A stretch of 43,198 bases of DNA from Acidobacteriota bacterium (GCA_028877145.1 JAGWOX010000004.1:1-43198), one strand, 5' to 3'. Positions 24,185 to 34,734 are shown, counted from the first letter of the stretch. Notes: generated from the sequence alone by a model not told the origin. Translations and numbers: made by a program.

Positions 24185-27100
24185 CTATTCCTCCACAGGC
24201 GCAGGCGCGATGGCCGCAATCTTGTGTTTGCCCATCATTTTGTTCAGCGCCGGAAGATCGCTCTTCAGCACCTCATTCCACCGCGCGTCGATCTCCGCCA
24301 GTTGTTTCTGATAAATCCCGTACATGTCCACTTCCCGCGCCGTGGGCGCGGCGTCGGAACTGTCGACGGCGTATTCGAGATAGGCGAGCTTGCCGCTCAA
24401 CTCCGTCGGGTAATTGATCAGGTCCTCGTCGATTTGCCCCTTCGGCTGGAATAGCTCGTTTTCGATGCCGTCGATCTTTTTCACAAGCGCTTTCGCCGCT
24501 GCCACCACGTCTTTATTCTGCTCGTCGTCGCCCAGCCGCTCGCTGAGCGAGTCGAGTTGCGTCCGCAGGCCACGGATTTCGAGCACGATCTGATGATTCT
24601 CCCCGCTCAGGGCGCGCAGCTTCAGCATCAGATCGAACTGCTTCTGCATTTCGGCCAGCGTCGCTTTCTCGCGCGGATCGGCGAGCACTTCGATCGGCTG
24701 CGTATAGCTCTTTCCATCAACCGTGATCCGTGCCTGGTAATGCCCGGGCACCGCTACCGGATCGGCCGGTCCCGGCTCGGAATACACCTCGCAGGGGATC
24801 TCCATCGGTTTCTCGTACCGCAGATTCCAGACGAAACGGTTCAATCCGGCCTTTTTCGTTAATTGAGCGTGATGTTTCGGGGCAAACGGCGGAACGGGAC
24901 AAACGGGCGGCTTCTTTGCCACGCTCCAATACTTCCGCACGACTTTCCCTTGACCGTCGAGGATGTCGAGCGTGATAGCACTCTTGGGCTCGGTCTTCAG
25001 CTCGTAGTCGAGAATCACGCCGCCAGGCGGGTTCGCGCCCGCACCGCCGCCGCGCATTCCGAAACCACCTCCGCCGCGCAACCGGTAGGCCGGCACCGGG
25101 TGAAAGAAATGCACCGCTTGGTCCAAATCTGCCGCGGTCATCTGTCGTAGCGGTGTGATGTCGTCGAGGATCCAGAACGAGCGCCCGTGCGTCGCAATTG
25201 CCAGATCGTTGTTCTTCACCACCAAATCGCGCACCGGCACGACGGGCAGGTTCAGGTTCAGCGATTGCCAATCACTGCCGTCGTTGAACGAGACGTAGAC
25301 GCCTTTCTCCGTCGCCGCAAACAGCAGGCCCGGCCGTTTCGGATCCTCCCGCACAGCGCGAACGAAGGCTCCATCGGGAATGCCTTTCGTGATCGAAGCC
25401 CAAGTCTTGCCGTAGTCGGTCGTTTTCCAGATGTACGGCCGCAGGTCGTCGAGCTTGAAGCGGTTCACCGCCGCATATGCCGTTCCCGGCTCTTCCGGCG
25501 ACGCCTCGATCAGGCTAACCTTGCTCCACGCCGGCAAATCCTTTGGCGTCACGTTTTCCCAATGTTGTCCGTCGTCGCGGGTGAGCCAGATCAACCCGTC
25601 GTCGGTGCCTGTCCAGATCAGTCCTTTCTGCTTCGGTGATTCAGCGATCGTGTAGATCACGTCGTAATATTCCGCGCTCGTCTGGTCCCAGTTGATCGGC
25701 CCACCCGAGATCCCCTGTTTCGATTTGTCGTTCTTCGTGAGGTCTGGACTGATCACGGTCCAGCTGGCGCCGCCGTCGGTCGAGCGGAAAAGCACCTGGC
25801 TCGCGTAGTACAGCACGTTCGGATCGCGTGGAGAGATGACGAACGGCATCGTCCAGGTGAAGCGATACTTCCAATCCGAGGCCGGCAGCCCGTCGACACC
25901 CTCGGGCCAGGGCGAGATTTCCCGCGCGGTTCCCGTTCGTTTGTCGAAGCGCGACAGCATTCCCAGATAGCCACCCGGGTAAACGATGTTCGGATCGGCC
26001 GGGTCGGGCACAACATAGCCGCTCTCGCCGCCGCCCACGCTGTACCAATCCTTGTCGGTGATCGCGCCGTGGTTCGTGCGGCTGGCAATCGCCACGGTGG
26101 AATTGTCCTGCTGCGCGCCGTAGAGGTAATAGAAAAACCGGTTGTCCGTTGCGACGTGGTAGAACTGCGCGGTTGGCTGGTTGTCCACCGGGCTCCACGT
26201 CTTTCCCCAATCCTCGGAAACCGAAGCTCCTCCATCGTTTCCGGCGATCATCCGCCGAGGATGGGTCGGATCGATCCAAAGGGCGTGATTGTCGCCGTGA
26301 GGCGTGTGGATCCACTCCCATCGGTGGCCGCCGTCGGTCGAGCGCCATGCGCGCACATTCAGAACGTAGATCGTTCCAGCGTTTTTCGGGTCGGCGAAAA
26401 TCTGTGTGAAGTACCACGGCCGCTGCATCAGGCGATGGTCGCCGGTAACGAACTCCCACTGCTCTCCCCCGTTTTGGGAGACGTACAGCCCGCCCTTCTT
26501 TGCCTCGATGAGCGCGTACACCGTGTTCGAATCGGCGCCCACCGCCAGGCCGATTCGCCCCAGCAATCCCTCCGGCAGTCCATGCCTCTTGAGTTCGGTC
26601 CACGTGGCGCCTTCGTCGGTCGATTTGTAAATCCCGCTGCCCGGCCCGCCGCTCGAAAAACCCCATGGCGTGCGCAGCTCCTGATACAGCGCCGCATAAA
26701 CGATTCGCGGATTGTGCGGATCGAACACCAGATCGACCGCGCCTGTCTTGTCGTCCTTATAGAGCACCTTCTGCCACGTCTTGCCGCCGTCGGTCGAACG
26801 GAAAACGCCCCGCTCGGCGTTCGGCCCGAAAGCGTGCCCGATCGCTGCCACGAGCACCAGTTTCGGATCGCCCGGATCAACGAGCACCTTGGCGATGTGG
26901 CGCGTGTCTTCCAGTCCGGTGTGTGTCCATGTCTTGCCGGCGTCAGTGGACTTCCACATTCCGTTGCCGTACGTGATGTCGCTTCTCAGTCCGGGCTCAC
27001 CCGTGCCGACGTAAATCACGTTGGCGTCCGAGGGAGCAACGGCGATTGCGCCGATGTTTTCCAGATGCGACTTGTCTGAAATCGGCGTCCAACTTCTCCC

Positions 27101-27346
27101 CGCGTTCGTCGTCTTCCACACACCTCCCGCGACGGCCCCCATATAGAACACCTGGCTGTTACCCGGAACACCCGCCACCGCTTCCACGCGCCCGCCGCGG
27201 AACGGACCCACCAACCGCCATTTCATTCCGGAGAGCGAATCTTTCCCCAGCGTCTGCGCTCGCGCGGCAACCGCAACGGCAGCGACAGCCAGCAGCGACA
27301 CAACGATTGCGCGCCAATTCCAAACAGGCGACTGTTTTGTCGACAT
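24185..27346 (-). CDS. Secreted sortilin/VPS10-like BNR-repeat propeller protein
   Basis: The protein has 1053 residues. It has a signal peptide (to ...AVAARAQ, about residue 31). Most of the chain is a beta-propeller of the sortilin N-terminal/BNR type, with repeated SxDxGxTW boxes such as KSTDAGKTW, RSTDGGKTW, KSTDEGATW and RSTDGGASW. A glycine-rich linker near residue 770 leads to a C-terminal region with a fibronectin-like fold and a helical segment. Often labelled WD40/YVTN/BNR-like or glycosyl hydrolase, but the sialidase catalytic residues were not found by eye, so a binding or scaffold role is as likely. GGAGGAAACAAGG precedes the ATG. It is the last gene of a long minus-strand set and appears to be transcribed alone. 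Confidence 0.87.
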   Translation of the reverse strand: MSTKQSPVWNWRAIVVSLLAVAAVAVAARAQTLGKDSLSGMKWRLVGPFRGGRVEAVAGVPGNSQVFYMGAVAGGVWKTTNAGRSWTPISDKSHLENIGAIAVAPSDANVIYVGTGEPGLRSDITYGNGMWKSTDAGKTWTHTGLEDTRHIAKVLVDPGDPKLVLVAAIGHAFGPNAERGVFRSTDGGKTWQKVLYKDDKTGAVDLVFDPHNPRIVYAALYQELRTPWGFSSGGPGSGIYKSTDEGATWTELKRHGLPEGLLGRIGLAVGADSNTVYALIEAKKGGLYVSQNGGEQWEFVTGDHRLMQRPWYFTQIFADPKNAGTIYVLNVRAWRSTDGGHRWEWIHTPHGDNHALWIDPTHPRRMIAGNDGGASVSEDWGKTWSPVDNQPTAQFYHVATDNRFFYYLYGAQQDNSTVAIASRTNHGAITDKDWYSVGGGESGYVVPDPADPNIVYPGGYLGMLSRFDKRTGTAREISPWPEGVDGLPASDWKYRFTWTMPFVISPRDPNVLYYASQVLFRSTDGGASWTVISPDLTKNDKSKQGISGGPINWDQTSAEYYDVIYTIAESPKQKGLIWTGTDDGLIWLTRDDGQHWENVTPKDLPAWSKVSLIEASPEEPGTAYAAVNRFKLDDLRPYIWKTTDYGKTWASITKGIPDGAFVRAVREDPKRPGLLFAATEKGVYVSFNDGSDWQSLNLNLPVVPVRDLVVKNNDLAIATHGRSFWILDDITPLRQMTAADLDQAVHFFHPVPAYRLRGGGGFGMRGGGAGANPPGGVILDYELKTEPKSAITLDILDGQGKVVRKYWSVAKKPPVCPVPPFAPKHHAQLTKKAGLNRFVWNLRYEKPMEIPCEVYSEPGPADPVAVPGHYQARITVDGKSYTQPIEVLADPREKATLAEMQKQFDLMLKLRALSGENHQIVLEIRGLRTQLDSLSERLGDDEQNKDVVAAAKALVKKIDGIENELFQPKGQIDEDLINYPTELSGKLAYLEYAVDSSDAAPTAREVDMYGIYQKQLAEIDARWNEVLKSDLPALNKMMGKHKIAAIAPAPVEE

Positions 27347-27579
27347 CCTTGTTTCCTCCGGAACCGAAATGAATGCCTTCCCAGGGTGCGAAGCCGCTCT
27401 AGTTAGCAGATGGCGCCCGTAACGTCAATCTCGTAATCAATTTGTCGAAGGCACAGTTTCACGGTTGGCGGAATGCGACGGGAAAGGCGAAACGCCCGCA
27501 TTCGGGCCCTTTCGCCGGGGGACAGGGAATACTCTTCAGGCAGGTGAGCGATATTATTTCACGCGCCGGCCGGTTGTCA

Positions 27580-30246
27580 TTAATCCTTCACGTCCGCTTG
27601 CCAGTTCGTCACCAGCATGAGCATCGTTTTCGATTCCCTCTCGCCGGGGAGGGGTACCGGCAGGAGCACGTGCTCTCCGTCCGATGAGAAACACCGCAAT
27701 CCAGGAATTCTCACGTTCGTTTCCAGGTGGTGCCCGCCCAGCAATTCCTGCGGCTGGCCCAATACGAGCGTATTTCCACGCTCGTGTGCCTCCACAGTGA
27801 ACAGCCGTCCGTCCGGCGTCTCATAAGCCAGTTTGGCCTGCCCGGGCACCCAGCCGCCGGTCACCACTCCGGTGGTTGAAATTTGCGTCGCGGGGCCACC
27901 GCCGGGGAAAGGAATCGCGTACAGCTGCCTCTCACCGGATTCGTCGGAAATGTAGGCGATCCAGCGGCCGTCGGCAGAGAAGGTTCCTCCGGATTGGTTG
28001 TACGAACTATTGGAGAGTGGATATGGCTTTCCTTTGCCTTTGATCGGCACCAACCAGATGTGCACTCCATTGTCGCCCGTCACGTCAATCGCCAGCAGCC
28101 GTCCATCGGGCGACCAAGCCGTGGGGCAAACTCGGCGCCCTGACCACAGTTTTTGTGTCGGTGCTTTGCTGGTAACAGCTTGGGCGTAAAGATTAGTGGT
28201 GCCATCGTCATAGGCAATCTGCCGTGCGTCGGGCGACCATACCAAGTCGGCGATGGATCCTCTTCGCGGAGTGAGCAGTCGGCGCGTCGCGTCCGCCAGA
28301 CCGTAGATCCAAATGGGAGCAGTTCCCTCGGTGTCCGCGATTCCTAGCGCGGCCGAGCGCCCGTTTGGAGACAGCGTCATGGAGGTGAATTCCTGTGGTT
28401 TGCCGACGGTGGCGAGTTGCTTGCCATCGAGCGAGAACCAGGTCAGCTGAGCGCGGACGTGTTCGCTGTCGTTCTGGTAGAGCAGCGACCCGGCGCTCGA
28501 GAACGAAAATTCCCCCGCTCCGCCCTCGGTCCCCCGCACATTGTCCGCAACCTTGATGGGCTGGCCTCTTAGCTGCCATCCGGATGCGCTGAACGGCTGC
28601 ACAATCAGGTCCCCGTTGCGCAAGAAAGCCAGATAGCCTGGCTCGACGTAGCGTGCGGCGCTGTTCGAGTGCACCAGGAACCGGCTCTGGCTCGTCCTCA
28701 GGTCCAGCAGATAGATGCCGCTCCGTTCCCCGAGTCCGCTGACTTTCGAGAAAAACACTACTTGCTCGCCGTCCGGCAGGAATTCGGGGATCCGGTGAGA
28801 AATCCCGGGGCTTCCTGGAACAGTCACCTGTATCGGTGTGCCTCCGGCAGCCGCCACGCGATACAGGCCGCCGCTCGCCACCGGCGCGAAGACGATCGTC
28901 CCCTTCTTATTCCAGCTCCCTCCGCGTCCGTCCAACGCGGCGCAGATCGTGAGAATCGCTCCGTTCGACAGGTCAATCCGCTTCAGCATCTGGTCGGCGA
29001 AGAATGCGATGGAGCGCCCGTCCGGCGCCCAGAAGGGAAAACTGGCGCCCTCGGTCCCCGCGAGTGGTTTCCATACTGCACCTTCAGCCGTTCGCAGCCA
29101 CAGACGCGGTTGCTCCTCACTCTCCGAATCCCCCACCACTACCAGTTTTCGTCCGCCCGGAGAGAAAGCGATTGCTGTGCCGCGAGAGGCCACCGCGAAA
29201 TTACGCGGAAGCTTGATCATTGCCTGAATCTTCGGCTGGGGAGGCCGGCTGCTCGGCCGCCGCAGATAAGCCAGGATCATTCCCACGGCGAGAATCAACG
29301 CCCCAATTGCCGTCCACCACGCCAGATGCTCCAGACTTCGCCGTTGACCGTGGTCCGTCATCGGCGCGCCCGGCTCCGATACACGGTCGCGAATCCATTT
29401 CAGTTCGCCTTCCAGATCGTGCGACGAATGCGGGCGTTCGGCCGGAATCTTGGCCAGACAGGTGCGGACGAGGCGATCGATCTCGGGTGGGATCTCCGTG
29501 CGCTGCGAGCCGATCAACGGCGGCTCGCTTGCCAGCACGGCAGCGATCACGCCGGGCGGCGAGGTTCCCGCGAACGCTCGCTTCCCGCCCGCCATTTCGT
29601 AAAGAACCGCCCCGAACGCAAAGATGTCGCTTCGCGCATCGGGTTCCTTGCCCTCGATCTGCTCAGGCGCCATGTAGGCAAGCGCACAGGCCATGACTGC
29701 GTCGGAACAGGAGGGAGGAATGCGAGCCGGAGAAGAAGGAGGCTCTGGAACTTTAGGACGCACCACGTCCTGGCAGAAATCGAGTAACTTGGCGTCGTTG
29801 CCACTGATCAGGACGTTCGTCGGTTTCAGGCCCCCGTGAATCACGCCCTGCTCGTGGGCCGCGCCCAGCGCCTCGGCAACCTGGATGCCAATGCCTAGCA
29901 TCTCGCGGATCGGAAGCGGCCCTCTTTCGAGTCGGGAAGCGAGCGTTTCGCCCTCGATGTATTCCATTACGAGGAAATCAATCTCGTTTCGTCTTTGCAG
30001 ATCGTAGGTTGCGCGGATATGGGGGTGCCGGAGGCGGATGGCTGCCGCGATTTCACGTTCCAACTTCTGCCACTGCTTGCTGCCTATGGCGATATCCCGC
30101 GAAAGCACCTTGATGGCGACGTCCCGGCCCCGTCCCATGTCTCGGGCACGGTACACCCGGCCCGTCGGCCCCGCCCCCAGCGGCGCGACGATTTCGTACG
30201 GTCCGAGTCTTGTGCCGGCCGAAAGTTCCACTCTCTGCTGCCCCAT
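27580..30246 (-). CDS. Propeller-fused Ser/Thr kinase homologue, probably catalytically inactive
   Basis: The protein has 888 residues. Residues ~15-290 are a kinase fold with a glycine loop (LGAGPTGRVY), the VAIK lysine (Lys46) and YMAPEQIEG. The catalytic loop reads HGGLKPTN (137-144) where HRDLKPxN is expected, so the catalytic Asp is Gly139, and DFG reads DFC (156-158). A single transmembrane helix follows near residue 310 (WWTAIGALILAVGMILAYL), then a TolB/PD40-like propeller of about 550 residues outside the membrane. Two other kinases in this window have the same layout but intact motifs, so this is likely a pseudokinase with a sensing role (inference). No clear SD precedes the start. 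Confidence 0.85.
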   Translation of the reverse strand: MGQQRVELSAGTRLGPYEIVAPLGAGPTGRVYRARDMGRGRDVAIKVLSRDIAIGSKQWQKLEREIAAAIRLRHPHIRATYDLQRRNEIDFLVMEYIEGETLASRLERGPLPIREMLGIGIQVAEALGAAHEQGVIHGGLKPTNVLISGNDAKLLDFCQDVVRPKVPEPPSSPARIPPSCSDAVMACALAYMAPEQIEGKEPDARSDIFAFGAVLYEMAGGKRAFAGTSPPGVIAAVLASEPPLIGSQRTEIPPEIDRLVRTCLAKIPAERPHSSHDLEGELKWIRDRVSEPGAPMTDHGQRRSLEHLAWWTAIGALILAVGMILAYLRRPSSRPPQPKIQAMIKLPRNFAVASRGTAIAFSPGGRKLVVVGDSESEEQPRLWLRTAEGAVWKPLAGTEGASFPFWAPDGRSIAFFADQMLKRIDLSNGAILTICAALDGRGGSWNKKGTIVFAPVASGGLYRVAAAGGTPIQVTVPGSPGISHRIPEFLPDGEQVVFFSKVSGLGERSGIYLLDLRTSQSRFLVHSNSAARYVEPGYLAFLRNGDLIVQPFSASGWQLRGQPIKVADNVRGTEGGAGEFSFSSAGSLLYQNDSEHVRAQLTWFSLDGKQLATVGKPQEFTSMTLSPNGRSAALGIADTEGTAPIWIYGLADATRRLLTPRRGSIADLVWSPDARQIAYDDGTTNLYAQAVTSKAPTQKLWSGRRVCPTAWSPDGRLLAIDVTGDNGVHIWLVPIKGKGKPYPLSNSSYNQSGGTFSADGRWIAYISDESGERQLYAIPFPGGGPATQISTTGVVTGGWVPGQAKLAYETPDGRLFTVEAHERGNTLVLGQPQELLGGHHLETNVRIPGLRCFSSDGEHVLLPVPLPGERESKTMLMLVTNWQADVKD

Positions 30247-30372
30247 GCCGCGAGATTGAGTTGAAGAGCACCCCGTTTAATGGATTGGCTTATGTTATGC
30301 CGTGCCCTCCGGGCAAGTAAAGTGGAATGCCGATCAACGGCACCGACCGGTCGGTAGACCTACCATACCGCT

Positions 30373-30681
30373 TCAATACAAGCTGGCGAGGTAGGCCATC
30401 AGGGCCTTCATCTGGGCTTGTGGCAGGTTGAAACTGGGCATCCCTGCCTTCGAAATGGCTGAGGGAGGGTTGTGGATGACCTCGGCTACGTTGTCCGCGC
30501 CAGGCTTTTTCACCACGCAGACAAGCATTGGCGCAATCGCCGTGCCCACCGCTGCTTCGCCGTGGCAAGTGCCGCCGCCCTGATCATCGAAAACCTTCTT
30601 CCCCTGCGTCACTTGCGGATTCGCCACCGACGCACGCCGTAGGCAGCCGGCAGGCTCCCGTCCACATGTGATGCTCACCAC
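30373..30681 (-). pseudogene. Decayed cytochrome c fragment with broken haem motif
   Basis: About 102 codons. QVTQGKKVFDDQGG leads into GTCHGEAA and the C-terminal half KAGMPSFNLPQAQMKALMAYLASLY is that of a small class I cytochrome c, with the axial Met retained. The expected CxxCH reads GGTCH, so the first haem cysteine is a glycine. There is no signal peptide in the N-terminal 25 codons, which cytochrome c needs for export and haem attachment. It lies between the S9 peptidase stop and the pseudokinase start. The simplest reading is a gene remnant. A single-cysteine haem protein cannot be excluded. Confidence 0.6.
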
Positions 30682-30715
30682 CGCTCGAACGTTTGGCTGC
30701 CCCGACGCTCCCCGA

Positions 30716-32801
30716 TTACGGCTGCACGTTCGTGAATACTTTCGCGCCTGTTGGCGGGAAATGTCCTTTGTACCAGGCGATCGATCGCTCGAGCCGGTCC
30801 ACTTGGTGCTTCGTTTCTCGCGCGCCGTGTCCTTCGCGCGGATAGAGCACCATCTCCGTCTCCACCCCCACGTCCTTCAGCGCGATATAAAACTGCTCGG
30901 CTTCTTCTGTGGGCACATCGGGATCGTTCACGCCGTGCATGATGAGCGTCGGCGTGCGGTCTTGCGCCACGTAGCGCAGTGCCGAGCGCTTCCACGCCTT
31001 GTCCATCATGTCGTCCTGTGTGAAGAACTGGCCGAATTCCATCTCCTCGTACTGATTGTAATAGGTGAGGTAGTTGTAGCTGATCAAGTTCGTGATCCCG
31101 GCGAAGGGGATCGCCGCCTTGAATTCATTCGTCTGCGTTGTCAGCCAGTAAGTGAGCTGGCCGCCGTAGCTCACGCCTTCAATCCCCATCCGGTCCCGGT
31201 CGATCCACAGATATCGCCGGCAGGCCGCGTTCACGCCGTACAGCACGTCCCATCCTTCGTTCCCATCCTGATCGCCGAACACCGCGTCCGCGAATTTCTG
31301 CCCATATCCGGTCGACCCGCGGTAGTTCACCTGCAATGTCGCCCAACCCTGGTTCGCATACACCTGGGCCAGAAAATCGAACGACGGTCCGTTCTGCCCG
31401 TGTGGCCCGCCGTGAATGTCAACGATCAGCGGATGTTTCGATCCCGCAGACATGCCGAGCGGCTCGGTGAGAAACGCTTCCACGCGATGCTGGTTGTCGT
31501 TGCTGATGAACCAGAAAGGAATCACCCGCGCAATTTTCTTGCCGCGCAAAACGTCGGCGTTCAAGTCGGTCATTTGCGTCGTCGCCCCTCCCGCTTTCAA
31601 GAAAAATTCGCTCATGTCGGCCGGGCTCGCGTAGCTGTAAGCGACGTCGCCATTCCTTCCCACCGAAAACGAACCCACAAAACCGTCCAGGTCCACCACT
31701 TTCTCTGGCCCGCCGCCCGCGATCGACAGCCTGTAAAAGGTGTACACTGCCGCGCTCCTGCGCCGCGAAATAGACCGCACTGCCATCGGGCGCCCACACC
31801 GGATTGCCCTGCCGGTCGTCGACTACCTCGCCGATCTCCCGCCGGTGGCTTCCATCGGCATCCATCAGCCACACGTGCGTGTCTTCCATCGTCGTCTCGC
31901 GGTCGGTGAGTCCTCCCTTTGTTCCCAGATACGCGATCGTCTTGCCGTCCGGCGACCACACCGGCACATACGCGCACGCCTCGCTCGCGGTCAACCGGCG
32001 AATCGATCCGTCCGCCACGCGCAGGGCGAAGACGTCGTAGTGGAAGAACTCATCGGAATTCGGGTCGCGATTCGAGAGGAACAGAATCTCGCTTCCGTCA
32101 GGAGACCAGTCAATCGAATGCTCGTATTTGTCGCCGCTGGTGAGCTGCTTCACCTGCCTCGTCGCAACGTTCACGACGAAAATATGGAGCCGCCGGTTGT
32201 CGTTGTACGGATTCAGGCCCTCGCCTGCCGTCGGCCGCCAAAGGTAACGCGTGAACACCATCGGGTCGCCCGCCGCGGCGGCCGTCTCCGGCCCCGGCGT
32301 TGCCGAAACGAAGGCGATTTGTTTTCCGTCGGGCGCCCATGTCATCTCATTCCCCGTGTGGGGCAACGGCGCGTTCGTCCCTTCGACCGGCGCCAACTCC
32401 ACCGTCCCCGTTCCGTCCGGATGTGCGATCTTCAATTCCTCGTGCCCGCCCGCGCTGCCGAAATAGGCGATCCATTTTCCGTCGGGCGACCACAGCGGAT
32501 CGCCGGTCGCTTCCTGCGCTCCGCCAAGGCGCGTCGATTTTCGCGTCGCGACGTTCATCACCCAGATCTGCGAATACGGTCTACCCGGCCGGTCGCGATA
32601 AACGATCGTGTAAGCGATCTCCCGCCCGTCCGGCGAAAACGCCACCGTGCCCACCGACCTGAATTTGTAGAGATCAGTTGGTTGGAATCCATTCGCGGCT
32701 GGTGCCTGTGCCGGGCTCGGCCTTGCCGCTGGACTGGCCCACGCCGTCGCCGCCAAAAAGGTTCCCAGGAGAGACACTCCGAGAATCCGCTGTCTCGTCA
32801 T
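30716..32801 (-). pseudogene. S9-family prolyl oligopeptidase with one frameshift
   Basis: Two reading frames together encode one protein of about 693 residues. The first part (32801 to about 31738, ~354 residues) has a signal peptide (ILGVSLLGTFLAATAWA), a good GGAGG start and a TolB/PD40-like propeller with repeated SPDGxxIAY boxes. The second part (about 31735 to 30716) continues that propeller and holds the alpha/beta hydrolase domain, with nucleophile Ser in GVSYGGQL, Asp in HGVNDPDVPTEE and His in EGHGARE. At 31735-31738 there is AAAA (TTTT in the gene); removing one base restores VHLYRLSIAGGG. The peptidase would cleave proline-containing peptides or acyl-peptides outside the cell. All three catalytic residues are intact, so the break is recent or a sequencing error. 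Confidence 0.8.
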
Positions 32802-33073
32802 CGGGCTTGCCTCCGAAAAGGACGCGCGAGGATCGGACGTGCCCGTCGCCACTGTCTATCTCTACGAGGCGGACGGAACTTATCTGTAGACGGCACACCC
32901 CACCTCCACGGTGCGCCCATCCTATGTAAGTCGGCGCGACGGGGAAAGAGAAAAACTTCGTTGCGGCTTGCCAGGATTGGAAGAAGGAAAATGCCGTCAC
33001 CAAGCGTCGCGACCTTGATTCCCTGGGCCGCCTTGCACATGGATTTTGCTTTCGAGGGAGATTCGAACGACGT

Positions 33074-34690
33074 CTATCGCGGCCCGGCCGGCTCGCTATC
33101 TGCCGCTTGCCGGATTTTTCGAAGCTCGGTTTGCGCCTGCTCGGCCGTTACCTGGTCGCCGAGCGCGCGCGATGCCTCGAGCAGCCCCGTCAGCGCTCTG
33201 GTTCGCCTCGGCGTCAGCAGCAAAGCTTGCTGAAACGCCTGTTGCGCTTCCTGCGCCCGGTGCTCGCGGAGCAGAATCTCGCCCAGCAGTTCGAATGAAG
33301 GTTTCTCCGGTTGTGGCGGTCCGAATGCGTAAGGGAGGCTCTTCTCGGCGGCCGCGGCCTTTTGTGCCAGTGCGATTGCCTGATCGCCATGTCCCTCGCG
33401 GGCGAGAATGATCGCTTCTATCTGGCCGCGCTCGATTCCCGGCACGGTGCGGTAGGGATCTTCCGGCGTCATGCCCGCGTGATCGAACAGGGCAGGGAGC
33501 TTCGGCAAAATCGCATCCATCGTCGCGAGCGACTTGCGCGCAGCCAAGTCACCCCGCTCGGCCGCGGCCAATCCTGTGCTGTAGGCTTCATTGAATTCCG
33601 GCACGAGCGCTCCGCCAAGATCCACCGTCCATCCGCCCACATCGCCGTTCCAATCGCCGGTATTCACCAGGTAGGTGGTCCGCATCACGACGAACGAGCC
33701 TGCGCTCGAATCGTCCGGGTCGACAGTGCCCCGCGCTCGCGCGGCCTTGCCTGCTTCTTCCGCTTCGGCGTGGCAACCTGCCACCACGCGCTTCGCCGCT
33801 TGAAAGCGTCCCTGCTCCAAATACCCGTATTCGAGCCAGTAGTTGTAGTGCCCGCAGCGACTCGGCCCTTTTCCGGAGGCCGCCAGTTCGCGGTTCACGA
33901 TTCCGGTCGCTCGCTCGTTCGCGAGCACCACGTCGTTCCACATCCCGAGCGCCAGGAAAATGTGGGAAGTCATGTGCTGGGCGTGAGCGGCGTCCGGCGC
34001 GATCTTCGAATAGGCGAGCGCCGCGGGCAGCGCGAGCGGGGCGTGAATCGGATCGTCGCACGAATGGATCAGGTAGTGCGCCACGCCGGGGTGGTCCGGA
34101 TGCTTGTAGAAGAGCGGCAGCAAAATCGCCGCCGCGCGCATGTAGATGCGTTCATCACGGCCGTTGTGCGCCGTTCCCAGAATCGCCAGCGCGTAGAACG
34201 CCGCCGCATCCAGGTCGTTCGGATACTTCGCGTGCAGTTGTGCCATCGCCTCGGCGTAACGGAAATCGCGCTCATTCTTCGGCCCGTCGCCGTAGAGGAT
34301 CTCGACTGCGCGCAGATAGTCCTTCTCGCGCTCGGTGGGAGCCTTCGCCAAACGCGCCGCGGGCGTCGGCCCCAGCCGCGCGAGCACCGCCCGTGCCGCC
34401 GCCCGATCCTGCTGCATCCATACCGGATGGTTGAAGGTCATGGCTTCGCCCCAGTACGCCATGGCGAAGTTCGGATCGATGGTCTCTGCCTGGCGAAATT
34501 CTTTCGCCGCGCGTTCGTATTCGAAATCGTGGAGCAATGCGAGTCCGTGCAGAAACGCGGGCTGCGCCGCCGGCGCGCCGGAATTCGCAAACGATACGTG
34601 GCCCGCGCCATTCTGCGAATACGCCGGCGCCGCCAGGGCCGCCGCGAAAAGCAATGCCATGGCTGCCACGAGCGCTCGAAAACACCTCAT
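33074..34690 (-). CDS. Secreted TPR-like helical repeat protein
   Basis: The protein has about 538 residues with a signal peptide (CFRALVAAMALLFAAALAAPAYS). TPR-like helices are visible near residues 50-100 (HDFEYERAAKEFRQAETIDPNFAMAYW, split here as DFEYERAAKEF and DPNFAMAYWGEAM), and again at the C-terminus (REHRAQEAQQAFQQALLL). The middle part is a conserved, His-rich helical segment (HPDHPGVAHYLIH, DAAHAQHMTSHIF). The function is unknown, probably a periplasmic or surface scaffold. The ATG at 34690 is preferred over GTG at 34693 because GGAGAG lies about 8 bases upstream. It is on the same strand as the neighbouring peptidase and kinase genes but separated by over 250 bases from the S9 gene. 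Confidence 0.82.
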   Translation of the reverse strand: MRCFRALVAAMALLFAAALAAPAYSQNGAGHVSFANSGAPAAQPAFLHGLALLHDFEYERAAKEFRQAETIDPNFAMAYWGEAMTFNHPVWMQQDRAAARAVLARLGPTPAARLAKAPTEREKDYLRAVEILYGDGPKNERDFRYAEAMAQLHAKYPNDLDAAAFYALAILGTAHNGRDERIYMRAAAILLPLFYKHPDHPGVAHYLIHSCDDPIHAPLALPAALAYSKIAPDAAHAQHMTSHIFLALGMWNDVVLANERATGIVNRELAASGKGPSRCGHYNYWLEYGYLEQGRFQAAKRVVAGCHAEAEEAGKAARARGTVDPDDSSAGSFVVMRTTYLVNTGDWNGDVGGWTVDLGGALVPEFNEAYSTGLAAAERGDLAARKSLATMDAILPKLPALFDHAGMTPEDPYRTVPGIERGQIEAIILAREGHGDQAIALAQKAAAAEKSLPYAFGPPQPEKPSFELLGEILLREHRAQEAQQAFQQALLLTPRRTRALTGLLEASRALGDQVTAEQAQTELRKIRQAADSEPAGPR

Positions 34691-34734
34691 CACGATGTCT
34701 CTCCTGTTCTCATCCGCGGCCGGCGCAAATTTCT

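Noticed and set aside
24185-27346. Sialidase function for the BNR-repeat protein
   Set aside because: The Asp-box-like repeats are structural; the arginine triad and other sialidase catalytic residues were not identified.
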